Below, piece after piece: positions 5,675 through 8,588 of a stretch of DNA of 8,588 nt (within the stretch, counting starts at the first letter, position 1; each line of letters begins with the position of its first letter). The notes under the pieces are model-generated. The model was not told where the DNA came from and ran no database searches. It saw only the letters and a program-made list of their open reading frames with translations. Position numbers and translations under genes: made by a program. The stretch is taken from positions 1 through 8,588 of the forward strand of contig CABSNU010000035.1 of NCBI GenBank assembly GCA_902479135.1. Reading direction: 5' to 3'. The stretch is from an uncultured Collinsella sp. (GTDB taxonomy: Bacteria; Actinomycetota; Coriobacteriia; Coriobacteriales; Coriobacteriaceae).

Positions 5675-5705
5675 GCCCCCTCCCGCGCACGGAACGGGAG
5701 GGGGC
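5675..5705. repeat. GC-rich 11-bp hairpin
   Basis: GCCCCCTCCCG (5675-5685) pairs exactly with 5695-5705 around a 9-base loop. It would be very stable but lacks a U-tract, so it is more likely an mRNA 3'-end stabiliser or repeat remnant than a complete terminator. Confidence 0.55.
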
Positions 5706-5721
5706 CAAAGGTAGGAGTCTA

Positions 5722-5742
5722 CCGGTGGGTTGACCCCACCGG
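5722..5742. repeat. 8-bp hairpin after the permease
   Basis: CCGGTGGG (5722-5729) pairs with CCCACCGG (5735-5742) around a 5-base loop. Two smaller hairpins (5760-5775 and 5793-5807) lie between it and the permease stop codon, so the three form a run of stems directly downstream of the gene. None has a U-tract. Confidence 0.5.
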
Positions 5743-5807
5743 ACAGACGATGACCAGATGATCCTTTACAGGATCGTCAAGGTTTCCGTGGGGTACCCGT
5801 TGGGTAC

Positions 5808-7286
5808 TTAGATCAACACGCAGGCGACGGTCAGGATGATGGCGCAGACGACGGAGAGCGCGACGATGAGCTTAAGGGCAAACTTGAGCCAGGTCGTCCA
5901 CTCGATCTTGGCCAGGGCGAGACCGCCCATGATGGCGCCGGAGGTCGGGGTGAACAGGTTCACGACACCGATGGCGGCGGAGAAGATCATGACCATGACC
6001 TCAGGCGAGAAGCCGAGCTTAACAGCCAGCGGTCCCATGATGGGCATGGAGACGGTAGCCATACCAGAGGTCGAGGGGATCAGGAAGGACAGGCCGAAGT
6101 AGACCAGGAAGCTCATGGGAGCGAAGATCACGCCGGACAGGCCAGCCAGAGCATTGGCGGCAGCGTCGAGGACGTAGACGTCGAGGCCGGTGTTAGCCAT
6201 GAGGACGGAGATACCACGGGCGAGAGCGATGACGAGAACAACGGACATCATGTCGGCAGCACCGGTGATGAAGGTGTTGACGATCTGCTTCTCGGACAGG
6301 CCACCGATGATACCGATCAGGACGGCCATAAGGAAGAACCAGGTGGAAGCCTCGTCGAAGTACCACTGACCAATGGGCAGGCCGGTAATCAGGGCAGACC
6401 AGCCCTGGACGACGGTGTTACCGTCGGCATCGTAGACAGCGCCAGCGTCAAAGAAGTTGGCGACACCCTCGTTGAGGTCTGCCAGCGGGATGAAGCCGAC
6501 GATCATGACGACGAAGGTGAAGGCGAAGGCGATCAGAACACCCTTCTGACGACCGGTGAGCTTGACCTCCTTGTGAACCTCGGAAGCAGCCTTGCCGTGA
6601 GCCTCTTCGGCGTCCTTGAGCTCTTGCATCGACAGGATGGTGGAACCCTTATCAGTCTTGACCTTCTTGGCATAGTTCATCACGAAGACGATGGACATGG
6701 CAGTAGTGACAATCCACAGGACGGCACCGAGGCCGATGATGATGGACTGATTCACGGCAATGTCAACGCCGGTCAGAGCGTCGACGGCAGCGCCGACGGC
6801 GAACGGGTTAACCGTGGAGCCGAGGCAGCCGCAGCCAGCGCCGAGCAGGACGGTAGCGGCGCCGACCATAGGGTCGAAGCCAGCGGCCATCATGGTAGCA
6901 GCGAGCAGGGCGTAGAAGGGAACGGTCTCCTCGCACATACCATAGGTGGTACCACCGAGGGAGAAGATGAGCATCAGCACGGGAATGAGCATAATCTCAT
7001 TGCCCTTAAGCTTCTGCACCAGAACGGCGATGCCGTTGTCCAGGGCGCCGGTCTCGGTCATCATGCCGAGGAAGCCGCCCAGGATCATAACGAAGAGGCA
7101 GACGGGCAGAGCGTCAGCGAAGCCCAGGATCGGGGCGGTGCAGAAATCGCTCAGACGGGCGGCAGTAACCGCGCCGCCGGACGTGCCGGAGACGATAACG
7201 GTAATCACTGCGACAATTGCCAGCAGAGCAAGAAGAATGGTGAACGATGAAGGCATACCGCGCTTTTTCTTAGCGGTCTCAGTCAT
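5808..7286 (-). CDS. YfcC/ArcD-type permease, probable arginine/ornithine exchanger
   Basis: This 492-residue integral membrane protein belongs to the YfcC family (C4-dicarboxylate anaerobic carrier-like, PF03606). About 11-12 hydrophobic segments can be seen, the first at about 14-34 and the last at about 470-491, with a hydrophilic central loop at about 206-247. Family signatures are FSLGGTTYGMCEETVPFY (108-125), GSTVNPFAVGA (156-166), IPSTSGMATVSMPIMGPLA (403-421) and TPTSGAIMGGLAL (446-458). Family members linked to arginine deiminase genes, such as streptococcal ArcD, move arginine in and ornithine out. Placement after arcA and arcB suggests the same here; substrate cannot be read from sequence. 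ATG 7286 is chosen because AGGGGGG ends 9 bases upstream. In-frame ATGs at 7295 and 7313 have poorly placed or absent sites. A terminator and structured leader separate it from arcB. Confidence 0.9.
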   Translation of the reverse strand: MTETAKKKRGMPSSFTILLALLAIVAVITVIVSGTSGGAVTAARLSDFCTAPILGFADALPVCLFVMILGGFLGMMTETGALDNGIAVLVQKLKGNEIMLIPVLMLIFSLGGTTYGMCEETVPFYALLAATMMAAGFDPMVGAATVLLGAGCGCLGSTVNPFAVGAAVDALTGVDIAVNQSIIIGLGAVLWIVTTAMSIVFVMNYAKKVKTDKGSTILSMQELKDAEEAHGKAASEVHKEVKLTGRQKGVLIAFAFTFVVMIVGFIPLADLNEGVANFFDAGAVYDADGNTVVQGWSALITGLPIGQWYFDEASTWFFLMAVLIGIIGGLSEKQIVNTFITGAADMMSVVLVIALARGISVLMANTGLDVYVLDAAANALAGLSGVIFAPMSFLVYFGLSFLIPSTSGMATVSMPIMGPLAVKLGFSPEVMVMIFSAAIGVVNLFTPTSGAIMGGLALAKIEWTTWLKFALKLIVALSVVCAIILTVACVLI

Positions 7287-7319
7287 AGTTCTCATCCCCC
7301 CTTCATAAATCATTTACTG

Positions 7320-7370
7320 ATCTCGCCCGAAGCGGCTCTTCCGTGCCGTGCCTGCCGCTTGATGCGAGAT
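7320..7370 (-). promoter_or_regulatory. Structured leader of the permease gene
   Basis: Two nested 7-bp stems, 7320-7326 with 7364-7370 and 7330-7336 with 7354-7360, are separated by a symmetrical 3x3 internal loop and close a 17-base loop. The element lies between the arcB terminator and the permease ribosome binding site. It could be an mRNA processing or stability element, or a leader regulator. A -10-like TGGTAATAAT at 7369-7378 overlaps its edge; if that promoter is used, the outer stem would not be transcribed. Confidence 0.45.
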
Positions 7371-7380
7371 TATTACCAGA

Positions 7381-7418
7381 TAAAACCGCTCGGGGTGTGC
7401 AGCAATACACCCCGAGCG
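7381..7418 (-). terminator. Intrinsic terminator after arcB
   Basis: Bases 7387-7398 pair perfectly with 7407-7418 (12 bp, 8-base loop). On the minus strand the stem is followed by G and then four Ts. It starts 15 bases after the arcB stop codon. It probably ends most arcA-arcB transcripts, with partial read-through to the permease gene. Confidence 0.85.
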
Positions 7419-7433
7419 AGATGCTAGATGCTC

Positions 7434-8429
7434 TTACTTGAGCGTGGCGTACATGACAGCCTTGATGGTGTGCATGCGGTTCTCGGCCTCGTCGAAGACC
7501 TTGGAAGCGGGGCTCTCGAAGACCTCGTCGGTGACCTCCTGCTCGGTGATGCCGAACTGCTCGCACTTCTCGGCGCCAATGGTGGTGTTGGTGTCGTGGA
7601 AGCTGGGCAGGCAGTGCAGGAAGATGGCACCCGGGTTGGCCATAGCCATGACCTCGGAGGTGACACGATACGGGGTGAGCTGAGCGATGCGCTCGGCCCA
7701 GACCTCGTCAGGCTCGCCCATGGAGACCCACACGTCGGTGTAGATAACGTCGGCACCGGTGACGCCGTCCTTGACGTCGGTGGTCAGCTTGATGGTGCAG
7801 CCGTTGGCCTCGGCGATGGGCTTGCAGGCCTCGATGACGTCGTCAGCGGGCATGCACTCCTCGGGGCCGCAGGCCACGAAGTTCATGCCGAGCTTGGAGC
7901 AGACGACCATGAGGGAGCGAGCAACGTTGTTCTTGCAGTCGCCCATGAAGACGAGGGTCTTGCCCTTGATGTCGTAATTGAAGTTCTCCTGGACGGTCAG
8001 GATGTCGGCGAGCATCTGGGTGGGGTGCCACTCGGTGGTCAGGCCATTCCATACGGGCACGCCAGACTTAGCAGCGAGCTCCTCGACGTCGTCCTGGGCA
8101 AAGCCACGGAACTCGATGCCGTCATACATGCGGCCGAGAACGCGGGCGGTGTCCTCGATGGACTCCTTCTTGCCCATCTGGGACGAACCGGGATCGAGGT
8201 AGGTGACGCCCATGCCAAGATCCATGCCGCCGACCTCGAAGGCGCAGCGGGTACGAGTGGAGGTCTTCTGGAAGAGCAGAACGACGTTCTTGCCCTCGAG
8301 ATAACGGTGCGGAACGCCAGCGCGCTTCATGTCCTTGAAGTTCTTGGAGAGCTTGAGCAGGTACTCGATCTCCTCGGTGGTGAGGTCGAGGAGCTTGAGG
8401 AAGCTACGGCCGGAGAGGTTAACACCCAT
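7434..8429 (-). CDS. arcB: Ornithine carbamoyltransferase, catabolic type
   Basis: In the arginine deiminase pathway this cytosolic enzyme phosphorolyses citrulline to ornithine and carbamoyl phosphate; the same fold makes citrulline in biosynthesis (argF). The 331-residue protein is full length. The carbamoyl phosphate loop STRTRCAFEV begins at residue 57, HPTQML at 135, the ornithine-binding SMG loop (DVWVSMGEPDE) has Ser236-Met237-Gly238, and the catalytic Cys273 lies in FLHCLPSFHD. Arg318 in ENRMHTIKAVM is also conserved. The family normally forms trimers or multiples of them. ATG 8429 has GAAAGGAT about 7 bases upstream. The gene follows arcA by 105 bases, and that context, not any single residue, is why arcB is preferred over argF. 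Confidence 0.95.
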   Translation of the reverse strand: MGVNLSGRSFLKLLDLTTEEIEYLLKLSKNFKDMKRAGVPHRYLEGKNVVLLFQKTSTRTRCAFEVGGMDLGMGVTYLDPGSSQMGKKESIEDTARVLGRMYDGIEFRGFAQDDVEELAAKSGVPVWNGLTTEWHPTQMLADILTVQENFNYDIKGKTLVFMGDCKNNVARSLMVVCSKLGMNFVACGPEECMPADDVIEACKPIAEANGCTIKLTTDVKDGVTGADVIYTDVWVSMGEPDEVWAERIAQLTPYRVTSEVMAMANPGAIFLHCLPSFHDTNTTIGAEKCEQFGITEQEVTDEVFESPASKVFDEAENRMHTIKAVMYATLK

Positions 8430-8474
8430 GGTTCAAATCCTTTCGAAAAAATGAATTACGTAAATAGTAGCGGT

Positions 8475-8522
8475 GCCCGTTTGACGGGCGAAACCGGTGC
8501 GGTTGTAGGGGGACCGCACCGG
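8475..8522 (-). terminator. Paired hairpins between arcA and arcB
   Basis: CCGGTGCGGT (8494-8503) pairs perfectly with 8513-8522 (10 bp, 9-base loop), followed on the minus strand by TTTCG. A second hairpin follows (8475-8480 with 8484-8489, 6 bp, 3-base loop). The U-tract is short, so this is either a leaky terminator that lowers arcB expression relative to arcA or an mRNA processing or stability element. Confidence 0.5.
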
Positions 8523-8534
8523 AAACGGAAAGAC

Positions 8535-8588
8535 TTAGAGGTCCTCGCGCCAGAAGGGCATGCTCATGCAGCGCGGGCCGCCGCGGCC
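8535..8588 (-). CDS. arcA: Arginine deiminase, C-terminal fragment
   Basis: Only the last 17 codons and the TAA stop are inside the window; the rest lies beyond base 8588. The translated end, GRGGPRCMSMPFWREDL, is the C-terminus typical of arginine deiminase. The Cys in GGPRCMSMP corresponds to the catalytic nucleophile that attacks the guanidinium carbon of arginine, giving citrulline and ammonia. The reading frame, the match to the family's end and the arcB neighbour make the call firm despite the short length. Confidence 0.88.
   Translation of the reverse strand, partial: GRGGPRCMSMPFWREDL

Larger units (their letters stand above)
5249..5807. other. Gene-free, hairpin-rich intergenic region
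   Basis: About 560 bases without a supported gene lie between the YfcC permease and the DUF1846 gene. Frames on both strands are open for 61 to 121 codons, but they show no ribosome binding site and no domain, and they run through several inverted repeats. The stretch contains, from low to high coordinate, a 30-bp hairpin (5311-5379), a degenerate tandem repeat (5399-5515), a 13-bp palindrome (5530-5542), a terminator-like hairpin (5557-5597), an 11-bp palindrome (5602-5612), and hairpins at 5640-5666, 5675-5705, 5722-5742, 5760-5775 and 5793-5807. It looks like accumulated dispersed intergenic repeats plus the permease mRNA's 3' end. Confidence 0.6.

Noticed and set aside
5343..5708. 121-codon minus-strand frame in the long intergenic region
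   Set aside because: It passes through several inverted repeats, has no ribosome binding site and an unusual composition (many Cys, Arg and Pro), so it looks like translated repeat DNA.
7369..7378. A firm promoter for the permease gene
   Set aside because: The -10-like sequence is ambiguous in register and the -35 position falls inside the arcB terminator stem with no match, so it is mentioned only as a possibility.

Overview
This window is probably chromosomal DNA of a high-GC, Gram-positive, anaerobic bacterium. A Coriobacteriia member such as Collinsella fits best. That placement is inferred from base composition, protein style and the hairpin-rich intergenic DNA; no rRNA or other marker gene is present. 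Every gene I can support lies on the minus strand, so transcription runs from base 8588 towards base 1. The first 18 bases match the Nextera/Tn5 mosaic-end adapter and are a library artefact, so the window begins at a contig end.

In order of transcription, the window opens with the last codons of arginine deiminase (arcA, 8535-8588, including the catalytic Cys loop). Next come a catabolic-type ornithine carbamoyltransferase (arcB, 7434-8429) and a YfcC/ArcD-type multi-pass permease (5808-7286) that probably exchanges arginine for ornithine. Together they form part of an arginine deiminase (ADI) cluster: arginine enters, is cleaved to citrulline and ammonia, and citrulline is phosphorolysed to ornithine and carbamoyl phosphate. 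Carbamate kinase (arcC), which would make ATP from carbamoyl phosphate, is not in the window. An intrinsic terminator separates arcB from the permease, and a structured leader precedes the permease, so permease expression may be set separately.

After the permease lie about 600 bases without a convincing gene (5204-5807). They are packed with inverted repeats, including a 30-bp hairpin, a degenerate tandem repeat and a terminator-like hairpin. Next is a DUF1846 (UPF0371) protein of unknown function (3722-5203), with its own -10 element and terminator. It is followed by a small winged-helix DNA-binding protein (3127-3465), also with its own promoter and terminator.

The last unit is pyrG (CTP synthase, 1287-2948) followed after 2 bases by a tyrosine recombinase of the XerD type (343-1284), probably translationally coupled. 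The pyrG promoter region carries a 13-bp palindrome, and its leader carries a perfect DnaA-box sequence. The xerD transcript ends at a 20-bp hairpin with a U6 tract (239-309). Between that and the adapter are two palindromes and a LexA-box-like site, which may serve a gene beyond the contig end.

I see no CRISPR array, tRNA, rRNA, insertion sequence or prophage. The genes are mostly conserved core and catabolic genes. The unexplained material is the intergenic structured DNA and the two uncharacterised proteins.
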